Positions 33,351 to 45,069 of a stretch of 64,000 nt of DNA are shown here, piece after piece. Under the pieces are notes generated by a model, which was given only the letters and a program-made list of their open reading frames with translations, had not been told where the DNA came from and searched no databases. The stretch lies in NCBI RefSeq assembly GCF_905475345.1, contig NC_066604.1, forward strand, positions 3,440,001-3,504,000, in the 5' to 3' direction. Made by a program: the position numbers and the translations under genes. Source of the DNA: Vespula vulgaris. Taxonomy: Eukaryota; Arthropoda; Insecta; Hymenoptera; Vespidae. Numbering within the stretch: the stretch's first letter is position 1; each line of letters starts with the position of its first letter.

Positions 33351-34255
33351 AGTTGGAGACCCACGGACTGACGGGGTCTCTACTCTAAATTTCGCGTGAC
33401 CGGTGTGATCAAACGATCGACGTTCAATAAAACGAAGTCCCCGGTAGGACTATTAATCGCGCCCGAACACTCCCGTGAGTGTTAGCATAACGATGATTCC
33501 AAATCGCGTTCGCGACGTTCAATGCACTAACCAAGAATTAAGGCCGCTAACTGGAGGAGAGTCAGTCCACGCTTACGGATAGCAAACCATTCTACTCGGC
33601 AGCACATAAACCGACACACAACCGGTCATTTCATTTTAGCAATCAAACGAAGTCCGTTATCGTAGGACTTTTAATCGCGCCCGAGAAAACCACGCCTGTG
33701 CCCGCCGACACACGCGCAAGTATTCTTCCTATCCTACCCGTATCCCGCGCGGATATATCGAGATTCGCGAGGAAGAGGAAAAGAAGAAGAGAAAGAAAAG
33801 AAAAGGAGAAGAAAATGAGAAGAGAAGAAGGCCAAAACGTGCGCACACGTGAAAAGGATGGAGTAGAAAAGAAAAGAAAGAAAAGAATATCCGTAAGATG
33901 CAATGAAACACATGCATGTGTGAAAACGAGAAATTGAAGTGAAAAGATGAACATAGAAGATCGGTACACCCGACGGAAACCAGAGTACCAAAATCCAGCT
34001 CGATTTTTCTGTACAGAAAGAAGGAGACCCGCACAGAAGCCCACCCCCATGAGCCCCACCCATGGGTCCCACCCGAGAGAAATTATTAGAATTAATTTCG
34101 AATAATTATTACATAGCTATGCATCTCAATAAATGGAAATGACTGTGAATTTATTGCTGAATATACGGAAGATGTAAGAAAGAATGTAAATTTGATCGTA
34201 CTCTGAAATTTAGTTTGAATTCGATGGAAAAGATCTTGGAAAAATGTTGAAATGT

Positions 34256-34347
34256 GCAGCCATTCGCTCGGAAATACTTGCAGCTTCCATGATTTCGATA
34301 CATAACATGTACTGCCGATCCAGGTCCCACCGCGTGGAGGTTGCTGC
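34256..34347 (+). repeat. Hairpin module, copy 8
   Basis: Short-loop type, closest to copy 7. The right arm is further degraded, but the CCCACCGCGTGGAGG segment is intact. Confidence 0.8.
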
Positions 34348-34631
34348 ATGTGGAGACCCACGGACTAACGGTAGCATTCCGGAAACACTCACGTGAATAT
34401 GTTGAATGCGTTAGAGCCAATTTTGGACTTAATCGCGCCCGAGAACACCAACGCCTATGCCAGCCGACATAAGCGAGTGTCCTTCTATCTTGCCCGAACG
34501 GGAGCAAAGAAATCTTTCTACGCCTGAGGTAGAAAGATCCTTTAAACACCCGCGTGAAAATCTAAGTCCCTCCATGGTCCTTGGGCGATGAAACGGATGA
34601 GGCTGGCGGAAGTACACGGGCTAGCGGGGAT

Positions 34632-35985
34632 TCTACTCTAAAATCCACGATCCGAGATGCCTTTCCGCTTCGGGAGCTTCGGGCTTCTCAGCAAACTGGA
34701 GATGTATAAAACCCCGCTTACAGATCGCTCCACCGTCCACACCGTCGGCTTCAGACATCTCGAGACACGACCGGTCGTGTCTATATTTCGATTTCAAAAA
34801 TCAAAGCGTAGTCCTCGGTAGGACTTTATCTCGCGTTCGCGAACACCCACGCGCGTGCCGGCCGTCACGCGCGTGAGTGTTTTCCCTATCATTCGCGTAC
34901 GGAAGCAAGGAGACATACCCTCCCTGCATATAATAAAGATTATATGCAGAGAGGTTCCTTTAACTCCCGTGTAAGAATCCCACGATGATCCTTCCCGCGA
35001 TCACCTAGCCTGAAACAGAAAAAGAATAAAAGAAGAGATAAATGTAAGAGTACAAATTAAAAAGACAGTAAAAATTAAATATAGCAGCAAAAACTAAAAA
35101 GTTAATAAAAATTAAATATAAGAACAAAAATTAAAAAGTTAATAAAACTTAAATATAAAAGCGAAAATTAAAAAGTTAATAACAGTTAAATACAAAAGCA
35201 AAATTAAATATAAAAGCAAAAATTAAAAGTATAATAGAAATTAAATATAAAAACAAAAATTATAAGTAAAATTATATGCAATAGCTTTCCTGTAAAATTT
35301 TAATTTTACGATGATCGGTCCCTCGATGATCGGTCCCTCGATGATCTAACCTGAAACAGAAAAAGTATGAAACAGAATGAGAAACAGATATAAAGAAAAT
35401 AGGAAAAGAGAAGAAAAACAGAAAAATGAAAAAAGAAGAGAAAATTTGCGTAAGTCGCATGAGAAATATCGAATTCCGAATGATGTGTGTGGAATACCAT
35501 AGTTGAATTCGATTTTTCTTTGATGGAAAAACGAAACCCGCCTAAGGCCCACACCCGAGGGCCCCTCCCAAGGGTCCCACCCGAGGCTAACAATTAATAA
35601 AAGTTAATAAAAGTGATTCATATAGTAAATAAAAGTATATAATTAGTGTAATTACAAAAATTATACAACTAATAAAATTTTATAAGTGATAAAAGTAAAT
35701 AAGGATAAATACGAATGATAGCTAACATAAGTGCGACGGAAAAGTTTTCTGTACGTTCTCTTAGAAAATTAATTTAAAATTATGTTATACTCAAGTTTAT
35801 TTATCTCTGGAAATATAATTAAGAATATAAAATGTAATCAATTCAAGGTTTAATTGAACTTAGACAGACGAGAGATATTGTAAAGGTATTGAAATATGCA
35901 GCCATTCGCTCGGTAATACTTGCGTTTTATAATTATATGCATAATTTAGTTACAGATTTTAAATATAATTAAGACATAGATTTCA
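34632..35985 (+). repeat. Third partial copy of the composite unit
   Basis: It corresponds to about 14682-16027 and so to 37097-38427. Differences include a 33-bp deletion near 35492, changes near 34890-34950 and a diverged stretch at 34985-35100. It ends inside the hairpin module at 35898-36035, exactly where the ~4-kb duplicated block begins. Confidence 0.85.
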
Positions 35986-36035
35986 ATATTTCGCAAGTAC
36001 TACCGACCCAGGTCCCACCGCGTGGAGGTAGCTGC
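35898..36035 (+). repeat. Hairpin module, copy 9 (chimeric)
   Basis: The left arm and loop match copy 3 (TAATA, AATTAAGACATAGATTTCAATA), while the right arm matches copy 1 (TACTA). This leaves an A:C mismatch in the stem. The module therefore looks like a recombination junction. Confidence 0.85.
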
Positions 36036-36979
36036 ATCTGGGGACCCACGAGCTAACGGGGACTCTACTCTAAAATTCGCGTGACCGGCGTGATCAAGTA
36101 ATCGGCGTTCTATAAAACGAAGTCCCCGGTAGGACTTTTAATCGCGCCCGAACACTCCCGGGAGTGTTATAGTAACGGTGACTCTACTCTAAATTCGCGT
36201 TCGCGGCGTCCATGCACCAACCGAGAATTCAGACGGCTAACAGGAGGAGGGTCAGTCCACGCTTACGGATAGCACATCCATACCACTCGGCAGCACACGA
36301 ACCGACACACGACCGGTCATTATTCGGTTTAGCAATCAAACGAAGTCCATTACCGTAGGACTTTTATTCGCGCCCGAGAACACCACGCCTGTGCCCACCG
36401 ACACACGCGATAGTGTTCTTTCTATTCTACCCGTATTCGCGTCTAACGATCAATCATGAACCGAACCATTTGGCGATAAATCGGACCTGCGCTGATATAT
36501 CGAAATCCGTGGAGAAGCGGAGAAGAAGAAGAGACAGAGGAAAAGAAAGCCGGAACATGCGCGCACGTGAAAACCATAGGACTTAAAAGAAAAGACAGAA
36601 AGAATATCCGGAAGGTGCAATGAAACACGTGCAGATATGAAAGAGATGAGATTGAAGAGAAAAGATGGACTTGGAAGAAAAAAGAAAAGAGAAAATGAAT
36701 TTGACCAAAGTCAGAATACGAAAATCGTGCTGGATTTTTCGGTACTAGAAGAAGGAGACCCGCACAGAAGCCCACGCCCATGAGCCCCACTCATGGGACC
36801 CACCCGAGAGAATCTATAATAATTAGTCTCGAATGATTACTTCACTTATTACATAGCCATACGAATCAATGAATAAAAATGACTGTGAACTTAATGCTGA
36901 ATATACGAAAGATATAAGAAACAATGTGAAATACAATTAGGAATTACATAGAACAGATTTGGAAAAGTCTTTGAAGCGT

Positions 36980-37071
36980 GCAGCCATTCGCTCGGTAATA
37001 CTTGTATCTCATAAGATTTCGACAAAACGGAAGTATTACCGACCCAGGTCCCACCGCGTGGAGGTTGCTGC
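36980..37071 (+). repeat. Hairpin module, copy 10
   Basis: Duplicate of copy 2 (14565-14656), unchanged as far as I can see. Confidence 0.85.
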
Positions 37072-38330
37072 ATGTAGAGACCCACGAGCTAACGGGACTC
37101 TACTCTAAAATCCACGATCCGAGATGCCTTTCCGCTTCGGGAGCTTCGGGCTTCTCAGCAAACTGGAGATGTATAAAACCCCGCTTACAGATCGCTCCAC
37201 CGTCCACACCGTCGGCTTCAGACATCTCGAGACACGACCGGTCGTGTCTATATTTCGATTTCAAAAATCAAAGCGTAGTCCTCGGTAGGACTTTATCTCG
37301 CGTTCGCGAACACCCACGCGCGTGCCGGCCGTCACGCGCGTGAGTGTTTTCCCTATCGTTCGCGTACGGAAGCAAGGAGACATACCCTCAATGCATATAA
37401 TAAGAATTATATGCAGAGAGGTTCCATTAACTTCCGTGTAAAGGTCCCACGATGATCCGTCACCTAATCTGAAACAGAAAAAAAATAATAGTAGTGCTAA
37501 ATATAAGATCGAAAATTAAAACATAAAAATTAAATGTAAGAGCAAAAATTAACAAGTTAATAAAACTTAAATATAAAAACAAAAATTAAAAAGTTAATAA
37601 AAGTTAAATACAAAAGCAAAAATTAAAAGTATAATACAAATTAAATATAAGAACAAAAATTATAAGTAAAATTATATGCGATAGCTTCCCTGTAAAACTT
37701 TAATTTTACGATGATCGGTCCCTCGATGATCGGTCCCTCGATGATCTAACCTGAAATAGAAAAAGTATGAAACAGAATGAGAAACAGATATAAAGAAAAT
37801 AGGAAAAGAGAAGAAAAACAGAAAAATGAAAAAAGATGAGAAAATTTGCGTAAGTTGCGTGAGAAATATCGAATTCCGAATGATGTGTGTGGATCTCGAA
37901 GATCGGTTCAATCGACGATTATCAGAATACCATAGTTGAATTCGATTTTTCTTTGATGGAAGAACGAAACCCGCCTAAGGCCCACACCCGAGGGCCCCTC
38001 CCAAGGGTCCCACCCGAGGCTAACAATTAATAAAAGTTAATAAAAGTGATTCATATAGTAAATAAAAGTATATAATTAGTGTAATTATAAAAATTATACA
38101 ACTAATAAAATTTTATAAGTGATAAAAGTAAATAAGAATAAATACGAATGATAGCTAACATAAGTGCGACGTAAAAGTTTTCTTTACGTTCTCTTAGAAA
38201 ATTAATTTAAAATTATGTTATACTCAAGTTTATTTATCTGTGGAAATATAATTAACAATATAAAATGTAATCAATTCAAGGTTTAATTGAGCTTAGACAG
38301 ACGAGAGATATTGTAAAGGTATTGAAATAT

Positions 38331-38469
38331 GCAGCCATTCGCTCGGTAATACTTGCGTTTTATAATTATATGCATAATTTAGTTACAGATTTTAAATATA
38401 ATTAAGACATAGATTTCAATATTTCGCAAGTATTACCGACCCAGGTCCCACCGCGTGGAGGTAACTGCA
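38331..38469 (+). repeat. Hairpin module, copy 11
   Basis: Duplicate of copy 3 (15931-16069), with a perfect TAATA/TATTA stem. Confidence 0.85.
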
Positions 38470-39644
38470 TCTGGGGACCCACGGGCTAGCGGGAACTCTA
38501 CTCTAAAATTCGCGTGACCGGCGTGATCAAGTAATCGGCGTTCTATAAAACGAAGTCCCCGGTAGGAAACAAATAATGTATAAAATACGTAAAAATTCTA
38601 TTCGCGAACACGTGGCAGTGTGAGATGGGACACGGAGTGAATAGATCTTAGTTTCTGAAAATTATATTATTATTATATAAGAGCATTTTGAGTGACAACA
38701 TGGTATAATTATAATATGACTAAGAGCCATTTTGGAAGAGTTCTATTGAACTTTCGAAAATAACTCAATAGTCTAATAGTTGCCCTCTTGAGCCACAGAT
38801 TGTGGGGGCCTCTTCGGCACATAGCCTCTTCTTTGCTTCGTGCCCTAACAACTATTATAGAACATTTGAACTATCGTCAACTATCGCCAAGAAACTAGAA
38901 CTATCTCTTCTTGTAAAACGTCGAAGAAAACTAACAAATCTAACGCAAGTCTAAACCAAATCTGAAACGAAAAATCGAGAAAGCATCGGAAGAGAAACGA
39001 GAAGTAATATATTAATTGCTGAAAATCCTAAGCTAAAAGTTGATTAAGTTATTCTATGTTCTACGCGTTATGATTCTACGAGTCTCTTTGTCTTTTATCA
39101 ACGACTCTACTTTACATTATTCTTTCAAAAACAATGACTCTACTTTATTCTATCAAAAGCAATGACTCTATTGAGACTTCTTTTTATTAATAAAATAGAT
39201 TAATCTTTATTTAAAAATGCAATGAAAAATCATTGGACGCTCCGTCTTACAAGCGATTATTCTAATTATTAGAAAATAAATTATACAGTCTCGCTTGTAA
39301 TCCAGAAACTATCCATCGCGAATGTCTTCTTGCTTATTTATTATTAAAATTCGCGAATATCGCGATTTTTGTACTATCTTCGCGGGACAAAATTATTTAA
39401 AAATGCATTCAAATAGGTTAAATTTCAAATAATTATAATAATGCGTTTCAACAAGAAGACTCTATCCTGATCTAATAAATAATTCAAAAAATAACGAACC
39501 ATTCACGAGTAAATTTCCGAAGAAATTTACTCGTGGTCACTCAATGCTCATCTACTAATAAATTACAACCAATCACCCGTGTCGATTCGGACCTTTCGTC
39601 CTCGACATGATTGAGTGATCGGAGGAACTTAAAAATTAACTCAC

Positions 39645-40057
39645 CACTTAAGAAGTTCTGCGATGGCTCCAAAACACTGGACCGCGATTTAGGTCGAAAT
39701 TGAGGGTGGACGATTTGTAGTTGGTTGAACATGAGGTAGGTCGACATCGAAGTTGGTTGAGATCCTCTTCAGTGATGCACTGACTCTAATTCGCGGTAGT
39801 TACTTATTAACGAACGGTCACTGAATTTACTTAACGCAACTCTACTATATTTTACAAGTACAGTCTGTGCGACTGTTAAAAAATCAAAAAACTACGCGAA
39901 CAAACACTGACTCTAAGGACTGCATTGCACGCAGTCTATGCAAAAACACTTATGGTTTAAATCGCGATACGCGAGCGAACAAACACTGCTTCTACTTCGC
40001 GATAAATTTATACTAGCTCAGTTACATCATTGTAACGCACGCGATTGCAACGAGAAT
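39645..40057 (-). ncRNA. Predicted exon (exon 5-like), second block
   Basis: Minus-strand acceptor TTTGTTTCAG and donor GTGAGT, at the same positions as in 17245-17678. Its first ~95 nt lie outside the near-identical block and are diverged, yet the acceptor and TTGCAATCGCG remain. Confidence 0.5.
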
Positions 40058-40151
40058 CTGAAACAAAAATACAAGGATATAATTAGTATTATTGTTATAA
40101 TGAATACTGTGTAAATCATTCAACAAATATGTGGTAGAAAAATATACTTAC

Positions 40152-40405
40152 GTTATGTTTTCGTTACTATTTCCTCGAATTTGGCATCCTGCGGAAATTT
40201 CTAAGTCCCCTAATGGAGATACTTCAAAGTCCCTCGAAGATGTAAAATTTCTAAGTCCACTGGTGGAGATAGATCGTCAAGATCCCGCGAAGGTGCACTC
40301 GTCGAGATTCAAAGCAAGACTGAACGAGTAACTGTCAAAGTCGGTCAAATATCAGACTTTGTTGTCGTCACGACTGCGAAAGCATCCCCACTTTTCGATG
40401 TACTT
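40152..40405 (-). other. Predicted fused exon joining satellite exon and 57-bp repeats
   Basis: The exon begins after a TTATTTTAG acceptor (start 40405) and ends at donor GTAAGT (40151-40146). Its 5' part is the satellite-type exon and its 3' part the AATTTCTAAGTCC-type repeat, which are separate exons in the 17.8-18.5 kb block. The intervening introns are missing, as if deleted or retroposed. Several stops interrupt every frame I checked. Confidence 0.4.
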
Positions 40406-43100
40406 CTAAAATAAAATAATTGGCATGGAATATTGAAAGAATGAGTGATATAATTATGTTCTTACATTTACTCTTCTTTATTACTTGGGTAGAATGTGTA
40501 CTACAAGAACTATGATGTGCACTCGCCGAAATTCAAAGCAAGAGTGGACCAGTAACTGTCAAAGTCAGTCAATAACCCCACTTTGTTGCCGTCACGGGTG
40601 GGAAAGTATCCCCACTTCTCGATGGAATTCTAGAACAAAATACTTCGCATAGAATATTGAAAGAATGAGTGATATGATTATGTTCTTACATTAACTCTTC
40701 TTTATTAGTTGTGTAGAATGCGTACTACGAGAACTATGATGTGCACGCGTCGAAATTCAAAGCAAGAGTGGACCAGTAACTGTCAAAGTCAGTCAATAAC
40801 CCCACTTTGTTGCCGCCACGGGTGGGAAAGTATCCCCACTTCTCGATGGAATTCTAGAACAAAATAATTCGCATGGAATATTGAAAGAATGAGTGATATA
40901 ATTATGTTCTTACATTTACTCTTCTTTATTACTTGGGTAGAATGTGTAGTACAAGAACTATGATGTGCACTCGCCGTAATTCAAAGCAAGAGTGGACCAG
41001 TAACTGTCAAAGTCAGTCAATAACCCCACTTTGTTGCCGTCACGGGTGGGAAAGTATCCCCACTTCTCGATGGAATTCTAGAACAAAATACTTCGCATAG
41101 AATATTGAAAGAATGAGTGATATGATTATGTTCTTACATTAACTCTTCTTTATTAGTTGTGTAGAATGCGTACTACGAGAACTATGATGTGCACGCGTCG
41201 AAATTCAAAGCAAGAGTGGACCAGTAACTGTCAAAGTCAGTCAATAACCCCACTTTGTTGCCGCTACGGGTGGGAAAGTATCCCCACTTCTCGATGGAAT
41301 TCTAGAACAAAATACTTCGCATAGAATATTGAAAGAATGAGTGAAATAATTATGTTTTTCCATTAACTCTTCATTATTACTTGCGGAGAATGCGTACTAC
41401 GGGAACTGCGATGTCCACTTGTCGAGATTCAAAGCAAGACTGAACCAGTAACTGTCAAAGTCAGTCATTGACCCCACTTTGTTTCCGCCACGGGTGGGAA
41501 AGTTGTTGTCGCCACGACTGCGAAAGTATCCCCACTTTTCGATGTACTTCTAAAATAAAATAATGCGCATAGAATATTGAAAGAATGAGTGATATAATTA
41601 AGTTCTTACATTAGCTTTTCTTTATTAGTTTTGTAGAATGCTTACTACGAGAACTATGATGTGCACGCATCGAAATTCAAAGCAAGAGTGCAGCAGTAAC
41701 TGTCAAAGTCAGTCAATAACCCCACTTTATTGCCGCCGCGGGTGGGGAAGTATCCCCACTTCTCGATGGAATTCTAGAACAAAACACTTCGCATAGAATA
41801 TTGAAAGAATGAGTGAAATAATTATGTTGTTCCATTAACTCTTCATTATTACTTGCGGAGAATGCGTACTACGGGAACTGCGATGTGCACCCATCGAAAT
41901 TCAAAGCAAGAGTGCAGCAGTAACTGTCAAAGTCAGTCAATAACCCCACTTTATTGCCGCCGCGGGTGGGGAAGTATCCCCACTTCTCGATGGAATTCTA
42001 GAACAAAACACTTCGCATAGAATATTGAAAGAATGAGTGAAATAATTATGTTTTTCCATTACCTCTTCATTATTACTTGCGGAGAATGCGTACTACGGGA
42101 ACTGCGATGTCCACTCGTCGAAATTCAAAGCAAGAGTGGACCAGTAACTGTCAAAGTCAGTCAATGACCCCCCCTTTGTTGTCGTCACGACTGCGAAAGC
42201 ATCCCCACTTTTCGATGTACTTCTAAAATAAAATAATTCGCATGGAATATTGAAAGAATGAGTGATATAATTATGTTCTTACATTAACTCTTCTGTATTA
42301 CTTGTGTAAAATGTGTACTACAAGAACTATGATGCACTCGTAATAATTCAAAACAAGACGGAACCAGTAACTGTTATAGTCCGATTTTATTGTCGTCACG
42401 AATGGAAAAGTATCTCTACCATACCATTTCATTCTAAAATAAAATAAAAAGTTTAAAATATTGATAGAATGAGTGATGTAATTATGTACTTGCATTGATT
42501 CTTTGTTATTACTTGCGGAGAACGCGTACTGCGGGGACTGCGATGTGTAGTTGTAGGAATTCAAAGCAAGACTGAACCAGTAACTGTCAAAGTCTGATTT
42601 TATTGTCGTCACGAGTGGAAGAGTATTCCCTCTTCTTAATTTGTGTTTAAATTAAAATAAATTGTTTCGAGTATTGAAATAAAGTTTGATAGAATATAGT
42701 ACTTGCATGATGTCGTCGTTATTGGTACAGAGTGTGTCCTGTAAGAGCTTCTGTCGACAGAGTACAAAGAAAGACTAATGCAGTAATTTTTATTGTCAAT
42801 GAAGTGTTTTTGTTTTATTCGTCATTTGTGGTGGACGATCGTTATTTGCAACTTTATGCCTAGAATAAAGTAAGTTGTAGAAATTGTATAAAATTATATT
42901 ACATTGAATTGTACTTGCTTTAATTCTTCCTTGATACTTAAAGGAAGCCCCAGGAAGTTTGGTTGTTTACTCGTCTAAGTACAAAGGAAGATTATTGCAG
43001 TAATTTGAAAATCAGTCAAATATTTAATATTTTGGTCCACTTTGCGTGATCGACGGTCATTAGTATCATGAAGTCATCGTAGAAGAGCTTATTAAAATGT
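40384..43100. repeat. 224-bp satellite array, about 10 monomers plus decayed edge
   Basis: ATCCCCACTT recurs at 40384, 40608, 40832, 41056 and 41280, exactly 224 bp apart, and continues with small length changes to about 42.6 kb. Two further decayed units reach 43.1 kb. On the minus strand each monomer has a TTGTTCTAG acceptor, a 145-nt exon-like segment (for example 40485-40629) and a 79-nt intron. Units 1 and 3 have a GTAATA donor. In units 2 and 4 the donor GT is CT, so a 448-bp dimer is the higher-order unit. The monomer is distantly related to the 210-bp one: shared TGGGGAT, TTTGACAGT, GTACGCAT and CTCATTC words. Confidence 0.92.
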
Positions 43101-43319
43101 CTGAATGAGTTACTTTTTGTTCTCTTTGTGAACATTGCGAAATGCGTTTCTTTGCATTTTTAATGGATTAGACAATCTAATCATTGGTTTGTTCATGCAT
43201 GCAAGGAAACCATCGTTTACTTCTCGAAAACGAAAGACACGTCATTCTAACTTTTAGATAAAAGTCAGTAGATGTAGTATAAGCTTCTTCCGTTTTGCCG
43301 CGAAGTTGAAGAGGCGCTA

Positions 43320-43690
43320 CTATAGGAAACTTTTTTCACGAATAACGGCAAAAACTGTTTTTGTGCCAACAGCGAGTATGAGCATAATTGTTGACCGATT
43401 TTAATGAACAGCATTTAGTTTTAAAGGTGATGGTTTGAGCGAGGATATAGCTTTCTGGTATTTTTGAAGAAGCTTTATTATTATGCATAAACTGTTTTCG
43501 AAATATTATGATATTTTAACACGATTTTTTTCAAAGAAAGTATTTATTTTTCGAAAATTCAAAAAAGCGATGTCCTACATTATACCTTTATCTTTAAAAT
43601 GAGACCTTGTTCATCAAAATCGGTTAAGAATTATGCCTATTCTTATTGTTGGCGTAAACCATTATTATGGCAAGGTTGGTGAATAACCTT
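43320..43690. mobile_element. Small imperfect foldback element
   Basis: The left arm (about 43350-43430) and right arm (about 43585-43670) are inverted relatives. GCCAACA, GCATAATT, ACCGATTTT(A/G)ATGAAC and (G/A)TTTTAAAG occur in order on one side and as complements in reverse order on the other. It encodes no protein. The termini and target duplication are unclear, so MITE is a tentative label. Confidence 0.55.
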
Positions 43691-44850
43691 AATATGACTA
43701 CGATTGGACATAGTATACTGCAATGCCATCTGTGCAAAATCGGACATCTGTGAAATATTATCGAAATCTTTGGAACGATTTGTTTGAATTTTAAAAGCAT
43801 AAGTTAGTATAAGTTATATGATCGTTTAGAAATATTTTCTTACTTATGTGAGTTTTTATCATAATTTATTCAAATTAATGTAGTAATATAATAAAATTTT
43901 ATTTGTAACAATTATATTTCAAATCTGCATTATATTGTAAAACTGCAGTTTGCCAAATTACTTTTTGTCAAAATGCATTTTGTCGTCTAAAATTCTTGCT
44001 AATAATATATTTAATTTTTAGATTCCATGTTTTACCATGTGATAAATTCAAATTATTTCGTAAAGAAATTATTAAGAACATCTTTCATCTATATTTTATT
44101 AAGAAATAGTTAGGTAACATAATCTCTAATATAAATAATGCAGATTAAATCTATCTAAACAATATGTAATATTGATTGTATTGAATGCAGGATGATATAA
44201 ACATGGTAGTACATGTATCTCACATGAGATGTCTCTAGTATGTAATAACATGTCATGGCGGAATTTCAAGCTGTTTCTTGCGATGGGGACGATGGTCTTA
44301 TAGGTTCGATATTATTATTATTATTTGGTTGTACCATGACCTCCTTTTACACAATGCTTCATGCACTCGTACTAAACCGATCGTGAAAATACGTCGATAA
44401 GTAAATCTTAATCATTTTCTAATCAAATTTTCTATATATATAAATCTATATATAAATCTATATATCTATACCTAAATAAATCTATATATTAATTTTTAAT
44501 ATCTCATAAAATCGACATATTCGTTTGATTTATTATCACGAGATTAGTATCATTATGAATTTATTTAATTCATATCAAATATAAATTCATAACAATTATT
44601 TTTATCAATTTTTTTTTCGTAATAAGTAAAATCATTTTATTTCAGTTTATACAGATAAGCCATTAACATTAGCGCGTTTTTTTAAATTGTCTACACACGT
44701 GACACTCTGCCTGGCGCGAAATTTAATTCGAAAAAGTTTGAACTTTCGATTCGTATTTCCTAATTCAAATTCGACGGGCTGAGCAATAAGCTTTTGCGCG
44801 TGTGAGTGAATCCAATATACATCGGAGGAATTCGCCAACTATATATTATT
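43691..44850. other. AT-rich intergenic DNA
   Basis: No coding region or repeat of note. A near-palindromic TCTCACATGAGATG word lies near 44218-44232. Confidence 0.4.
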
Positions 44851-44851
44851 G

Positions 44852-44883
<32 letters not shown>

Positions 44884-44910
44884 CATATATACACACATAC
44901 ACACACGCAC
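44852..44910. repeat. (TG)n/(CA)n microsatellite
   Basis: TG run at 44852-44875 followed by TA and CA steps. A further CA run is at about 45445-45465. Confidence 0.9.
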
Positions 44911-45069
44911 GCATATGTATATATAAACGAGCGTTCAGTCTCTCGTCACGTGCACGTGTCAAAATCAATATTTGGCGTCACTAGGTTATGATAACGCTGC
45001 GGTATATCGCGCTAGTACATACATACGCGTGTGTACGTGTGCATAATGCTAATGTACATATGTTCTGTC

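Larger units (their letters stand above)
31600..34631 (+). repeat. Forward composite repeat array, diverged units
   Basis: Three hairpin modules and many GAAGTCC...GGACTTTTAATCGCGCCCGA subunits recur here with GACTCTACTCTAAA and purine tracts. Distances between hairpins are about 1.0-1.5 kb. Minus-strand ORFs (32606-33062, 33643-34072) lie over GA-rich tracts in several overlapping frames. That pattern marks a purine-rich repeat, not protein-coding DNA. Confidence 0.8.
35987..39962 (+). repeat. ~4-kb duplicated block, copy 2
   Basis: Nearly identical to 13572-17562 (offset 22415, then 22400 after a 15-bp copy-number difference near 37710-37745). All internal modules are repeated at the same offset. 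At both ends similarity to copy 1 drops sharply but does not vanish, so it sits within a longer, older homologous segment. Confidence 0.9.

Noticed and set aside
31600..38600. LTR retrotransposon interpretation of the repeated blocks
   Set aside because: No gag/pol, reverse transcriptase or integrase frames, no primer-binding site or polypurine-tract arrangement, and repeats are tandem and mosaic, not two terminal copies.
42298..42612. 104-aa minus-strand ORF in the 224-bp array
   Set aside because: It reads through predicted exon, intron and next exon of the satellite. Other monomers have stops in the same frame, so it is not a conserved protein.
18271..43100. Telomeric or subtelomeric array
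   Set aside because: No TTAGG-type telomere repeats anywhere in the window.
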